Source of the DNA: Tautonia sociabilis
GTDB lineage: Bacteria > Planctomycetota > Planctomycetia > Isosphaerales > Isosphaeraceae
Assembly: GCF_003977685.1 (NCBI RefSeq)
Contig: NZ_RYZH01000052.1
Location: 1-45,587 of the forward strand
Reading direction: 5' to 3'
DNA length: 45,587 bases
Translations under genes and position numbers: made by a program
Part shown: in pieces, positions 34,215 to 42,306 of the stretch
Numbering within the stretch: the stretch's first letter is position 1
Layout of the letters: every line of letters starts with the position of its first letter
The notes under the pieces: model-generated
Database searches by the model: none
What the model saw: the letters and a program-made list of their open reading frames with translations, nothing else
Told to the model about the DNA's origin: nothing

Positions 34215-34470
34215 ATGATGCGGCTCGGGGCCGAGGTGACGATGGGAACGACGAACGCTCCCACCGACGAGGAAGCGGGCGAGGCGACCTCGGCCCCGGG
34301 GAGAGATCGACCTCCCCGACGACGCCCGGTGGGCGGTTTTCCCCTCGACCGTCCTGGCCTCCGTCGCGATCGCCGACCTCAGCGTTCGCCTCATCGAGAC
34401 GCTGATCCTCCGGCTCCAGGGTCGGTTCGGCGGCGCCATTGTCGCCCGGCATGGCTGTGACCCGGGCTGG
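34215..34470 (+). pseudogene. Possible broken small gene upstream of the epimerase
   Basis: From ATG 34215 the frame reads MMRLGAEVTMGTTNAPTDEE with strong G/C third-position bias. Near CCCCGGGG (34295-34302) the bias jumps to the next frame, giving EIDLPDDARWAVFPSTVLAS, VAIADLSVRLIETLILRLQG, which looks like genuine protein. One surplus base would explain this. The second frame has no stop and runs on into the epimerase frame, so the true 3' end is unclear. It has no recognised family. It could be chance in GC-rich DNA. Confidence 0.25.
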
Positions 34471-34566
34471 GGGGGCAGGGGCCGGACTCCCGGCGCGATC
34501 CTCCGATCAAAGCGGCCGCCGGCGTCGGGCCGGGGGCCATCCCGTTCTCCCGGAGCGCTGACGACG

Positions 34567-35538
34567 ATGACGACGGCGAACCGCCCCGGCGGGCTGGTCG
34601 TGGTGACGGGGGGGGCCGGTTTCATCGGCTCGCACCTGGCCGAGACGCTGCTGGCCGAAGGGTACCGCGTCCGGGTGGTCGACAACCTCTCCACCGGCCA
34701 CCGCTCCAACCTCGACCATCTCGGCGACGCCTTCGAGTGGCTCGAAGGGAACCTCGCCGAGTTCGAGGTCGCGAGCCGGGCCGTCGAGGGAGCCGATTAC
34801 GTCCTGCACCACGCGGCGATCCCGAGCGTCCCCCGGTCGGTCCGGGAGCCCATCGAGTCGCACGCCAGCGGGCCGACGGCCACGCTCAACGTCCTGGAGG
34901 CCGCCCGACGGGCCGGGACCGTCCGCCGGGTCGTCTTCGCCGCCTCCAGCAGCGCCTACGGCGACACCGAGACCTTGCCGAAGCACGAGGGGATGTACCC
35001 CCGGCCCCTGAGCCCCTACGCCGCGGGCAAGCTCGCCGGCGAGCATTACGTGGGGGTCTACGCGCAGACGATGGGGCTCGACGGCGTCAGCCTGCGCTAC
35101 TTCAACATCTTCGGGCCGAGGCAGGACCCGTCGAGCCCCTACAGCGGCGTCATCTCGCTGTTCGTCCGGGCGATGGCCGAGGGCCGCCGGCCGACGATCC
35201 TCGGCGACGGCCACCAGACCCGGGACTTCACCTACGTCGCCAACGTCGTCCGGGCCAACCTGCTGGCGATCCGATCCGATCGCCCCCTGGGCGGTGCCGT
35301 CTACAATGTGGGCACCGGGCGTCGGATCAGCCTCCGGGAGCTTGTCTCCGCGATCAACGCCGCCCTCGGCACCGCCATCGATCCCGAGTTCGGCCCCCCC
35401 CGAGAGGGGGATGTTCGCGACTCCCAGGCCGACCTCTCGGCGATCCGGGCTGGCCTCGGCTACGAGCCGGTCGTCGACTTCGAGGAGGGCCTGCGGCGGA
35501 CCGTCTCCTGGATGGCTCCCGCCGGGGGGCGTCTCTGA
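34567..35538 (+). CDS. NAD-dependent UDP-sugar 4-epimerase (GalE/WbpP-like extended SDR)
   Basis: A 323-aa extended SDR. TGGAGFIGSHLAETLL is the cofactor loop; VVDNLSTGHRSNLDHL carries the adenine-ribose Asp. HHAAIPSVPRSVREPIESHA is typical of UDP-GlcNAc/UDP-Gal 4-epimerases of the WbpP/Gne class. FAASSSAYGDTETLPKHEGM and SPYAAGKLAGEHY give the Ser-Tyr-x3-Lys triad; RYFNIFGPRQDPSSPYSGVI and FTYVANVVRANLLAI follow. It likely supplies a UDP-sugar for surface glycans. It is divergent from parA, and the next gene starts 68 bases downstream. Confidence 0.88.
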   Translation: MTTANRPGGLVVVTGGAGFIGSHLAETLLAEGYRVRVVDNLSTGHRSNLDHLGDAFEWLEGNLAEFEVASRAVEGADYVLHHAAIPSVPRSVREPIESHASGPTATLNVLEAARRAGTVRRVVFAASSSAYGDTETLPKHEGMYPRPLSPYAAGKLAGEHYVGVYAQTMGLDGVSLRYFNIFGPRQDPSSPYSGVISLFVRAMAEGRRPTILGDGHQTRDFTYVANVVRANLLAIRSDRPLGGAVYNVGTGRRISLRELVSAINAALGTAIDPEFGPPREGDVRDSQADLSAIRAGLGYEPVVDFEEGLRRTVSWMAPAGGRL

Positions 35539-35606
35539 GCCGGCCCTCCTGATCCCGAGGACGGCCGGGCGCCGAGGGGCAGGGGACCGGGATCGTCGCC
35601 ACCTCG

Positions 35607-38576
35607 ATGGGGGATCGGATCGTGACGCTCAGGACGGACGTCAACCCGGGCCGCCCCCGGCGGATCGCGATGGCGGCCCTCGGTCTGTTGGCCGGGGCGG
35701 CGCTGGTGGGGGGATGGCTGGCGAGGAGGGAGGCGGATCGCCGATGGGTCGAAGGGAGGCTCGCCGAGGCGGGGGAGGCTGTGGCCGACGGGAGGTTCGC
35801 GACGGCCCGGGCACTGCTGGAGGAGCTTGCCGAGGAGCGGCCGGGCAGCGGCGAGGCCCCGTTCATGCTCGGCCTCTGCGAGCTGGCGATGGGCCGTCGG
35901 AACCGGGCGCTGGAGGCCTTCTCCCGAGTGCCCCCCGACTCGCCGAGGGCCTTCGAGGCGGCGGTCCATCGCGGACGACTGCTGCTGGAGGACGGCCGGC
36001 TCTCGGCCGTTGAGGAGGCGATCACCCCGGAGATGCCGGCCCGGGGAGGGCCGATCGCGGGGGAGGCGCTGCGGCTCCTGGCGACCGTCTACGAGATGGA
36101 GGGGAGACTCGTCGAGGCCCGGCAGCTCCATCGCCGGGCCTTCGGCCGCGTCGGCGACCCGGTCTCGGCGATCCGACGGGCCAGCGGCCTGAACGATCGG
36201 GTGGTCATCGGGTCGGCCCGAGCGCAGCTCGGCCGGAGCCTGGAGGCCCATCCTGAAGACGACCGGGTCTGGCTGGCGATGGCCTACCTGGAGACAACGA
36301 CGGGGAGGCTTGACGAGGCGGATCGCTGGCTCTCTCGGTGCGAGCGGGCCCGGCCCGACGACCCGGCGGTCCGGAAGGCCCGCCTGCGGTGGGCCCGGGC
36401 CTCGGACGACCCCGACGCCGCCCGGGACGCGATCCGGCTCTTGGACGACGGGGAATTGCCCCCCGGCGAGGTCCTGGAGCTGGCCTCCTGGTTCGCGAGG
36501 CATCGGGGGGATCCCCGTCGCGAGCGAGAGGCCCTCGAAGCGGCCCTGGAAGCGGGCGGGGCCGACCCTCCCGCGATCCTCGGCCGCCTGGCGGCCCTGG
36601 CGGCCGAGGCCGGCGAGAACGACGACGCCTCCCACTACCGACAGCGGCAAGTGGCCTTCGAGCGGGACCTCCGACGCTACGCCGAGCTCACCTTCGGCCC
36701 CGACCCGATCGAGCACTCCCGGGAGCTCTCCCGGCTCGCCCTCGGCCTCGGCCGGACCTGGGAGGCCCTCGCCTGGGAATTCCTTGACGGGAAGAACGCC
36801 CTGCCCCCGGATCCGGATGTCGGGAGTCCCGGAGGAGGACCGACCCTGGCCGACCTCCGGGAGGAACTGGCCCTCGCCGTCCCCGACGGCCCCGGCGCAC
36901 CAGGCCGACCCGACCGAGGGGGATCCGAGCCATCCCGGCCGACCTTCCGGGAGATCGCCGCCGAGGTCGGGCTCTCCTTCTCCTACGACCCGGGGAGGCT
37001 CTCCCCCGGGAGGACGGTCGCGGAGATGATGGGAGGAGGCGTCGCCCTGATCGACTTCGATGGCGACGGCTGGCTCGACGTCTTCCTCCCGCAAGGGGGC
37101 ACGTTCCCTCCTCCCGAGGGCTCCCCGAACGCCGACCGCCTGTTTCGGAACCGGGGGGACGGCACCTTCGAGGACGCCACCCGATCGGCCGGCCTCGACC
37201 GGCTCCCCGGCGGCTACGGCTTCGGAGCCACCGCCGGGGACGCCGACGGCGACGGCTGGCCCGACCTGCTCATCTCGCGGTGGCGGGGGCTGCAGCTCTT
37301 CCGCAACCGGGGCAACGGGACCTTCGAGGACGCCACCAGGACCAGCGGGCTCGACGCCGAGATCGACTGGCCAACCTCCGCCGCCTTCGCCGACCTCGAC
37401 GCCGACGGCGACCTGGATCTCTACGTTTGCCAGTATCTCGAACTCGATCCGGACGCCCCCCCCTTCCACGACGAGGGCGAGATCTCCAGCGGCTCGTACG
37501 CCAACCCGCTGCGCTACTCCCCGCTGCCCGACCGCCTGTATCGCAAAGACGGAGGCCGATTCGTCGATGTGTCCGAGGCCTCCGGGATCGCCGCCGTCGA
37601 TCCGATCGGCCGTGGGCTCGGCGTGGTCGCCGGCGACTTTGACGGAGACGGCCTCCTTGATCTGTTCGTGGCCAACGACCTGTCGGCCAACCTCCTGTTC
37701 CGCAACCGGGGCGGCCTGAGGTTCGAGGAAATCGGCGAGCGCGCCGGCATCTCGGCCGGGGCGGAGGGGATCTACCAGGGGAGCATGGGAATCGCCCCGG
37801 GAGACCTGGACGGGGACGGCCTGCCGGACCTGGCGGTCACCAACTACCTGGCCGAGGGGATGGCCTTCTACCGGAACCTCGGCGGCGGGCTGTTCGCCGA
37901 GCAGGGCTCGGAGATTGGCCTGAGGACGCCGACCCGATACGTCCTGGGCTTCGGCACGCTGCTGCTCGACGCCAACGCCGACGGCCTCCCCGACCTGGCC
38001 GCGACCAACGGCCACGTCTTCGACGGCCGGCCCCGACTGCCGTTCGCGATGCCTTCCCAACTGCTGCTCGGGACCGACTCCGGAAGGCTGATCGATGTCA
38101 CCGAGCACCTGGGCTCCGGCTGGACCCTCCCCCGGGTCGGCCGAGGCCTGGCCGTCGGCGACCTGGACAACGACACCCTCCCCGACGTCCTGATCGTCGC
38201 TCAGGACGCCCCTCTGGCCTATCTGCACAACGAATCGGAGTCGGGGTCGATCGGCCGTTCCCTGGTCCTCCGGCTCGAGGCGACCGCAACCGCCCCCTCG
38301 GCCGAAGGGGCCCGGGTCACCCTCTGGGCCGGGGGCCGCCGCCAGGTGGCCTGGACGTTCGGCGGCGGAAGCTATCTGTCCTCTTCCGACCCCCGCCTCC
38401 ACTTCGGGATCGGCGCAGCCGACCTCGTTGACGACCTGGAGATCCGATGGCCCTCCGGCCTCGTCGACCGATTCTCCGACCTGCCGGCCGATTCCTCCTG
38501 GCTCCTCCGAGAGGGCGACCCGACGCCGCTGCCGATCCCGGCATCGCCCCCAGGGAAGGGGGATCGCGATCGGTAA
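35607..38576 (+). CDS. TPR plus FG-GAP/VCBS repeat protein with ASPIC/UnbV (CRTAC1-like) C-terminus
   Basis: A 989-aa protein. An N-terminal membrane anchor (about 20-40) precedes a TPR-like helical region (45-400, e.g. GRFATARALLEELAEERPGS, RLDEADRWLSRCERARPDDP). From about 475 to 860 lies a calcium-binding FG-GAP propeller with repeated D-x-D-G-D-x-x-D loops: DFDGDGWLDVFLPQ, DADGDGWPDLLIS, DLDADGDLDLYV, DFDGDGLLDLFVAND, DLDGDGLPDLAVTNY, DANADGLPDLAATNG. The C-terminus (about 890-975) is the ASPIC/UnbV domain (EGARVTLWAGGRRQVAWTFG; DDLEIRWPSGLVDRFSDLPA). This fusion is common in planctomycetes and its function is unknown, presumably extracytoplasmic. It is convergent with rep. Confidence 0.9.
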   Translation: MGDRIVTLRTDVNPGRPRRIAMAALGLLAGAALVGGWLARREADRRWVEGRLAEAGEAVADGRFATARALLEELAEERPGSGEAPFMLGLCELAMGRRNRALEAFSRVPPDSPRAFEAAVHRGRLLLEDGRLSAVEEAITPEMPARGGPIAGEALRLLATVYEMEGRLVEARQLHRRAFGRVGDPVSAIRRASGLNDRVVIGSARAQLGRSLEAHPEDDRVWLAMAYLETTTGRLDEADRWLSRCERARPDDPAVRKARLRWARASDDPDAARDAIRLLDDGELPPGEVLELASWFARHRGDPRREREALEAALEAGGADPPAILGRLAALAAEAGENDDASHYRQRQVAFERDLRRYAELTFGPDPIEHSRELSRLALGLGRTWEALAWEFLDGKNALPPDPDVGSPGGGPTLADLREELALAVPDGPGAPGRPDRGGSEPSRPTFREIAAEVGLSFSYDPGRLSPGRTVAEMMGGGVALIDFDGDGWLDVFLPQGGTFPPPEGSPNADRLFRNRGDGTFEDATRSAGLDRLPGGYGFGATAGDADGDGWPDLLISRWRGLQLFRNRGNGTFEDATRTSGLDAEIDWPTSAAFADLDADGDLDLYVCQYLELDPDAPPFHDEGEISSGSYANPLRYSPLPDRLYRKDGGRFVDVSEASGIAAVDPIGRGLGVVAGDFDGDGLLDLFVANDLSANLLFRNRGGLRFEEIGERAGISAGAEGIYQGSMGIAPGDLDGDGLPDLAVTNYLAEGMAFYRNLGGGLFAEQGSEIGLRTPTRYVLGFGTLLLDANADGLPDLAATNGHVFDGRPRLPFAMPSQLLLGTDSGRLIDVTEHLGSGWTLPRVGRGLAVGDLDNDTLPDVLIVAQDAPLAYLHNESESGSIGRSLVLRLEATATAPSAEGARVTLWAGGRRQVAWTFGGGSYLSSSDPRLHFGIGAADLVDDLEIRWPSGLVDRFSDLPADSSWLLREGDPTPLPIPASPPGKGDRDR

Positions 38577-38674
38577 GCTCGGAGGCGCCGGGGGGAAGAA
38601 GGCGGCCCGGACCCGCCATCACCCCCGACCAGGACCTGACGCACCTCGAACCGGGGCAGGGGGGGGCTCCCCGG

Positions 38675-40147
38675 TCACGAAGGCGGGCCTCCCCCGGAAG
38701 GCGGTTCCTCCCCCGATGGTCGTCCCTCCCGGATCAGCCCAAGGATGTAGGGATCGCGGATCGTGTCTCGGAAGAAGACGGCCTTGAGCGAGGCGGGGGT
38801 CATCGTTCGGTAGGAGGCGGCAACCTCGGTGTCGGCGGCGGCGAGGGCCTGCTCGTCGATCCGAGAGCGTTCCTCGGGCCCCAGGGCGTCCCAGAAGCGG
38901 GCGACGGCCTCGCGGTCGGCGTTCTCCCGGGCGACTCGCTCGCGTTCTCTGAGACGCTCCTGGTGGGCCTGGCTGAAGAGGTCCTCAACCTGCTGGCGCC
39001 TGGCCTCGCGGTCGGCTCGGGACGCGAAGCCGCGGGGGGGGGCGAAATCCTTCCGAATCGACTCGACGAGGTAACCGGCGGGGCTGAGGCGAATGCGGCG
39101 GTCCTCCCGGGAGACGAGCCAGTCGAAGGCCTCAACCTGCCGGGAGATCGCCTCGGGAGAATGCCGGGCGACCAGCTCGACCGCCGAGGAGACCGTCACC
39201 CCTCGGTCGACGAGCACCTGGACCATGGGATCGCTTCCGACCTCCGGGGGAGGTTCCTCGGTCGTCCCCTCCCGGGCCCGGGCCATGCGGATCACCCAGC
39301 GTCGGCCCTGCTTGACGAACCGCTCCTCGGGAGGCAACGGTTCGAGGAAGCCGACCTGCTCCAACTCCTCGATCCCCCGACGCAGCTTCTCCTTGATCTT
39401 GCCGGCGTCTCGGTAGGTGCGGCTCAGGCCGACGTGCTCGAAGGCAAAGTCCCGCAGCTCGAACTCCCACTCCGGCTTGTGGTAGAACCGCTTGTCGAGG
39501 AAGCGGTACATTCGGCGAGCCGGATGGCTGGTCAGGCGGATGTAAAGGTCATAGTCCAGCCCCTTCAGGTAGCCGGCCTGGCAACTCTTGAAGAACTCCC
39601 GGCCCCAGACGACCCGGCACCGAGAGGCCCGGCCGCCGGGGGCTCGGCCGTCGCCGAGCTTGTAGCTGTCGATGATGTGGAAGCCGCCGCTCGTCCAGCG
39701 CCGGCCCTCGTTGTCCCACCAGGCGTTCTCGTATTTCAGGTAGGTCGACGCCCAGCGGTCGAGCGAGGCGGCGATCCGGTCGTAGCTCCTCCCCTTGTCG
39801 GGCCAGCCGAGCAGGTCGATCAACTGCAACCGGGTGAAGTGCACTTCCGGGCGGGCAAAGCCGTTCTGGCGTCGAGTGAGCTGGATCAGGGCCAGGATCA
39901 CATCGTCGTCGATCGCCGTCGGCAGGCCGTACTCCTCCGGGGCGCTGATGACCAGCCGCCGATCGATCTCCCGGCCGGTTCCCGGGTCGAAGATCCGATC
40001 GGCGTACTCGATCCGGCGCTGCCCCTTCGGGGCCCGGTCGGCCAGCAGCGTGATCGGGAACTCGGCGATGTTCATCTCGTCCCGGCCCCCGATTCCAGGG
40101 TCGCCGACCGGCGGATCGCCCGGTTTTTCCCGCGCCTCGTCGCGCAT
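38675..40147 (-). CDS. RPA-family plasmid replication initiator protein
   Basis: A 490-aa initiator. The N-terminal block EMNIAEFPITLLADRAPKGQ, then RRLVISAPEEYGLPTAIDDD and VILALIQLTRRQNGFARPEV, is the hallmark of 'replication initiator protein A' (PF10134) of large plasmids. TRLQLIDLLGWPDKGRSYDR, ENAWWDNEGRRW and RRMYRFLDKRFYHKPEWEFE complete the winged-helix region. The last 200 residues are charged and helical. The start at 40147 is supported by AGGGGAGG eight bases upstream. It reads away from the iteron array at 40275, with an AT-rich tract and an inverted repeat between. An iteron copy lies inside its own 3' end (encoding RPSGEE). Confidence 0.93.
   Translation of the reverse strand: MRDEAREKPGDPPVGDPGIGGRDEMNIAEFPITLLADRAPKGQRRIEYADRIFDPGTGREIDRRLVISAPEEYGLPTAIDDDVILALIQLTRRQNGFARPEVHFTRLQLIDLLGWPDKGRSYDRIAASLDRWASTYLKYENAWWDNEGRRWTSGGFHIIDSYKLGDGRAPGGRASRCRVVWGREFFKSCQAGYLKGLDYDLYIRLTSHPARRMYRFLDKRFYHKPEWEFELRDFAFEHVGLSRTYRDAGKIKEKLRRGIEELEQVGFLEPLPPEERFVKQGRRWVIRMARAREGTTEEPPPEVGSDPMVQVLVDRGVTVSSAVELVARHSPEAISRQVEAFDWLVSREDRRIRLSPAGYLVESIRKDFAPPRGFASRADREARRQQVEDLFSQAHQERLRERERVARENADREAVARFWDALGPEERSRIDEQALAAADTEVAASYRTMTPASLKAVFFRDTIRDPYILGLIREGRPSGEEPPSGGGPPS
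38707..38722 (+). repeat. Stray iteron inside the 3' end of the initiator gene
   Basis: CCTCCCCCGATGGTCG, 16 of 17 bases of the iteron consensus (the final G is replaced by T), on the same strand as the origin array but within coding sequence. It could permit looping with the array or be incidental. Confidence 0.5.
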
Positions 40148-40183
40148 CGCGGCCTCCCCTTACTCCGACAATCGTCGAAGGCA

Positions 40184-40198
40184 ACAACTACCAGTTGT
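40184..40198. promoter_or_regulatory. Inverted repeat ACAACT-ACC-AGTTGT upstream of rep
   Basis: Perfect 6-base arms around a 3-base centre, ending 37 bases before the rep start codon. The position suits an operator for Rep autoregulation or a dimeric Rep site. It is unlike the iterons. Confidence 0.45.
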
Positions 40199-40274
40199 CA
40201 GGTTACAAGAGTTAAAGAGTTATAAGAGTTACCCGAAAAATAGCCTATACGCTCCAACGACTTAGGGCAAATTT
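40196..40274. other. AT-rich candidate DNA-unwinding element with triple AAGAGTTA repeat
   Basis: AAGAGTTA occurs at 40207-40214, 40215-40222 and 40224-40231 in tandem. It is followed by gaaaaatagcctatac and ggcaaattt. This is among the least GC-rich tracts in the right half of the window and directly abuts the first iteron, as unwinding elements do in iteron origins. No DnaA box close to TTATCCACA was found. Confidence 0.65.
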
Positions 40275-40709
40275 CCTCCCTCATTGGTCGGAAAACCCTC
40301 CCTCATTGGTCGGAAAACCCTCCCTCGTTGGTCGGAAAACCCTCCCCCGATGGTCGGGAAACCCTCCCTCATTGGTCGTCCGGGCCCTCCCCCGATGGTC
40401 GGCCGCTCGAGGCGAATCCTCCCCCGGTGGTCGACAACACCCTCCCCCGATGGTCGGACGGTTGGAGCGGATCTCCTCCCCCGATGGTCGGACGGTTGGA
40501 GCGGATCTCCTCCCCCGATGGTCGGATGGCCGGAGGACGACTGGGGCGATCGTTGGGGGAGAATCCGAGCGAGATGCGGTTGCAATCCTCCCTCGATGGT
40601 CGGACCTCGGCTGGCCTGGTTCCTCCCCCGATGGTCGGACCTTGAGGCGAGGGGATCCCCCAGGCCATCGTCCCGCCTGCCGGGGGGACGGTGCTCCCCC
40701 GATGGTCGG
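40275..40709 (+). repeat. Iteron array of the replication origin (13 copies)
   Basis: The 17-bp consensus is CCTCCCYCRWTGGTCGG, all on the plus strand. Starts: 40275, 40297, 40319, 40341, 40363, 40386, 40418, 40441, 40475, 40509, 40587, 40622 and 40693 (the last begins G instead of C). The first five are spaced exactly 22 bp, about two helical turns; later gaps are 23, 32, 23, 34, 34, 78, 35 and 71. Copies 1, 2 and 5 have CATTGG; copy 3 has CGTTGG; most others have CGATGG. The first three share a GAAAAC spacer. It lies next to an RPA initiator gene and an AT-rich tract, so it is very probably the initiator-binding array. Confidence 0.9.
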
Positions 40710-40910
40710 ATTCGGTCGGTGCGAGGGAACCTCCTCTGGGGGGATGGCCCTCGTCGGGTGAGGCAGGAGAGAGAGCAGGGGAGGGCTCCGGATCGCTTCC
40801 GGAGGAGGAGGGGTGGGGCGTGCAATGTCGGGAGCGATCCCGAATAATCGGAAGTAGGGCGTAAGTGGGCCGTCCCGGAGGGTGGTGTCGGTCGACCTGG
40901 GAGGATTGCC

Positions 40911-42164
40911 GTGGATCTGGGTTCCCTCGGCCGATTCTGGGGAGCGTGCGGAGCGGTCGGGCCGTTGCGGCTGCGGCATGCCTGCGGGCCGGAAGCCCCG
41001 GACGGATCCCGGGAGCTGACGCAGCCCTTCGCGGTGATTGGTCGGGATCCGAAGGCGGACCTGGCGATCGACCGCGATGAGATCAGCCGTCGCCATCTGT
41101 ACGTCCAGGTCCTCGACGGTCGCATCTTCTGGCTCGACCTGGGGAGCCGGATCGGGGTATCCCGGGGAGGGGTGGTCTCGCCGTCGGGATGGCTGGCCGA
41201 AGGGGAGCCGATCGGGCTCGGGCCGTGCCGAGTCTGGCCGTCGGTCGTCTTCGGCAGGGCCGGGGGGGAGCCCGCCAACCCCTTGATCGACCGGGGCCCC
41301 CCGGTGCTTCCCGACGCGGAGCTGGAATTCAAGGGCCGCCCCGAGGGGCCGGCCCGGTGGCGGCTGGGTCGCGTGCTCACGCTGGTCGGACGGGCGGCCG
41401 ATTGCCGGTTGAAGATCCCTGATGACGAGATCTCCCGCTTCCATTGTGCCCTGATCCGAACGCTCGACGGCCTCTGGGCGGTTGATCTGCTCAGCCGGGA
41501 GGGGATCCGGGTTGAGGGCGCCCGAGTCCGGTTCGCCCGGATCCCCGATGGCTCGTCGTTGCACGTTGGCCGCTACCGGATGACCGTTCGCTACCGAGAC
41601 GCCTCCTCGTCCAGCGTCGAGGCCCCGGCCTGGAGTGTTTCCCCCCTGGCCGCCGACCAGCTGCCGGCCGTCCCCCGCCCGGGAGTCCCGCCGGCTGCGA
41701 CGGTCGTCGGCCGCTCCCCCTCCTGGCCGACCCCTCCCGAACTGGACCCGTTCGTCTCCCGCTTCGAGCAGATGCAGCTGCAGATGTTCGAGCAGTTCCA
41801 CCAGGCCATGATGGCCATGTTCCAGACCTTCGGCGCCATGCACCGCGATCAGATGGGACAGGTCCGGGAGGAACTCGACCGGATCCGCGACCTCACCCGG
41901 GAACTCCAGTCGATCCAGGCCCCATCGCCCCCGCCGTCGATGTCCGGATCCCGACCCGCCTCGAACTCCCCTCCGCCTCCGGGGGCCCGCCAGGAACGCT
42001 CAACGCCCCCGCCCTCGGGGCCGGTGGAGGAGCCTCAACGCCCTGCCCCCGGCCCGGAGATCCACGACCTGATCAGTCGTCGAATCGCCCAGCTCCACGA
42101 GGAACGCCAGGGGCGCTGGACCCGCGTGCTCCAGCTCATCTCGGGGGGGACGCCGACCACCTAA
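40911..42164 (+). CDS. Protein with two FHA domains
   Basis: A 417-aa protein. FHA-1 (about 35-110) has FAVIGRDPKADLAIDRDEIS followed by SRRHLYVQV, the GR...S-R-x-H phosphothreonine pocket. FHA-2 (about 155-230) has LTLVGRAADCRLKIPDDEIS with SRFHCALI. After a Pro/Ser linker comes an amphipathic helix (about 285-345, FEQMQLQMFEQFHQAMMAMF) and a charged C-terminus (RRIAQLHEERQGRWTRVLQL). The start is GTG 40911 with GGGAGG seven bases before it. It probably scaffolds phosphorylated partners, but no kinase gene lies here. It lies immediately beside the origin, which is of unknown meaning. Confidence 0.88.
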   Translation: MDLGSLGRFWGACGAVGPLRLRHACGPEAPDGSRELTQPFAVIGRDPKADLAIDRDEISRRHLYVQVLDGRIFWLDLGSRIGVSRGGVVSPSGWLAEGEPIGLGPCRVWPSVVFGRAGGEPANPLIDRGPPVLPDAELEFKGRPEGPARWRLGRVLTLVGRAADCRLKIPDDEISRFHCALIRTLDGLWAVDLLSREGIRVEGARVRFARIPDGSSLHVGRYRMTVRYRDASSSSVEAPAWSVSPLAADQLPAVPRPGVPPAATVVGRSPSWPTPPELDPFVSRFEQMQLQMFEQFHQAMMAMFQTFGAMHRDQMGQVREELDRIRDLTRELQSIQAPSPPPSMSGSRPASNSPPPPGARQERSTPPPSGPVEEPQRPAPGPEIHDLISRRIAQLHEERQGRWTRVLQLISGGTPTT

Positions 42165-42306
42165 CGTCCCGTGCTCGACGACCCTGGGAGGGGAGGGGAG
42201 GAGGGGGAGCACGCGATCGAGGGAGTCGGAACCCCGTTCCCAAAGCGAGGGATCGCCGGACGGTCGACCGGTACGGTCAGGACGGAGGTTCGCTGGAGGC
42301 TTGGGA

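Larger units (their letters stand above)
33476..34566. other. Intergenic partition-site region upstream of parAB
   Basis: A 1.09-kb gene-poor region between divergent parA and an epimerase gene. It holds seven palindromes (33557-34040) and one stray iteron (33585-33601), both listed separately. 34041-34566 contains a codon-biased stretch in two frames (34215-34470) that may be a broken small gene. A TTGACC at 34143-34148 has no matching -10. Confidence 0.6.
40148..40910. other. Replication-origin region, 763 bases between rep and the FHA gene
   Basis: In order: the rep ribosome-binding site, an inverted repeat (40184-40198), an AT-rich tract with three AAGAGTTA copies (40196-40274), 13 iterons (40275-40709), then GC-rich DNA ending in an inverted repeat TCGGGAGCGATCCCGA (40828-40843) and the leader of the FHA gene. 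No gene is supported; open frames here are translations of the repeats. Confidence 0.8.

Noticed and set aside
33476..34566. Classical chromosomal parS (TGTTTCACGTGAAACA)
   Set aside because: No match was found here or elsewhere in the window. Only the GATCACCSGGTGATC palindrome is enriched.
40275..40709. CRISPR-like array of short repeats
   Set aside because: Spacers are only 5-60 bases, mostly about 5 or 17 and partly repeated themselves; no cas genes are present. The repeats adjoin a plasmid initiator, so iterons fit better.
40262..41843. Minus-strand open frames rich in TIGGG and RPSGE repeats
   Set aside because: They are translations of the iteron array plus the antisense of the FHA gene, with no family similarity.
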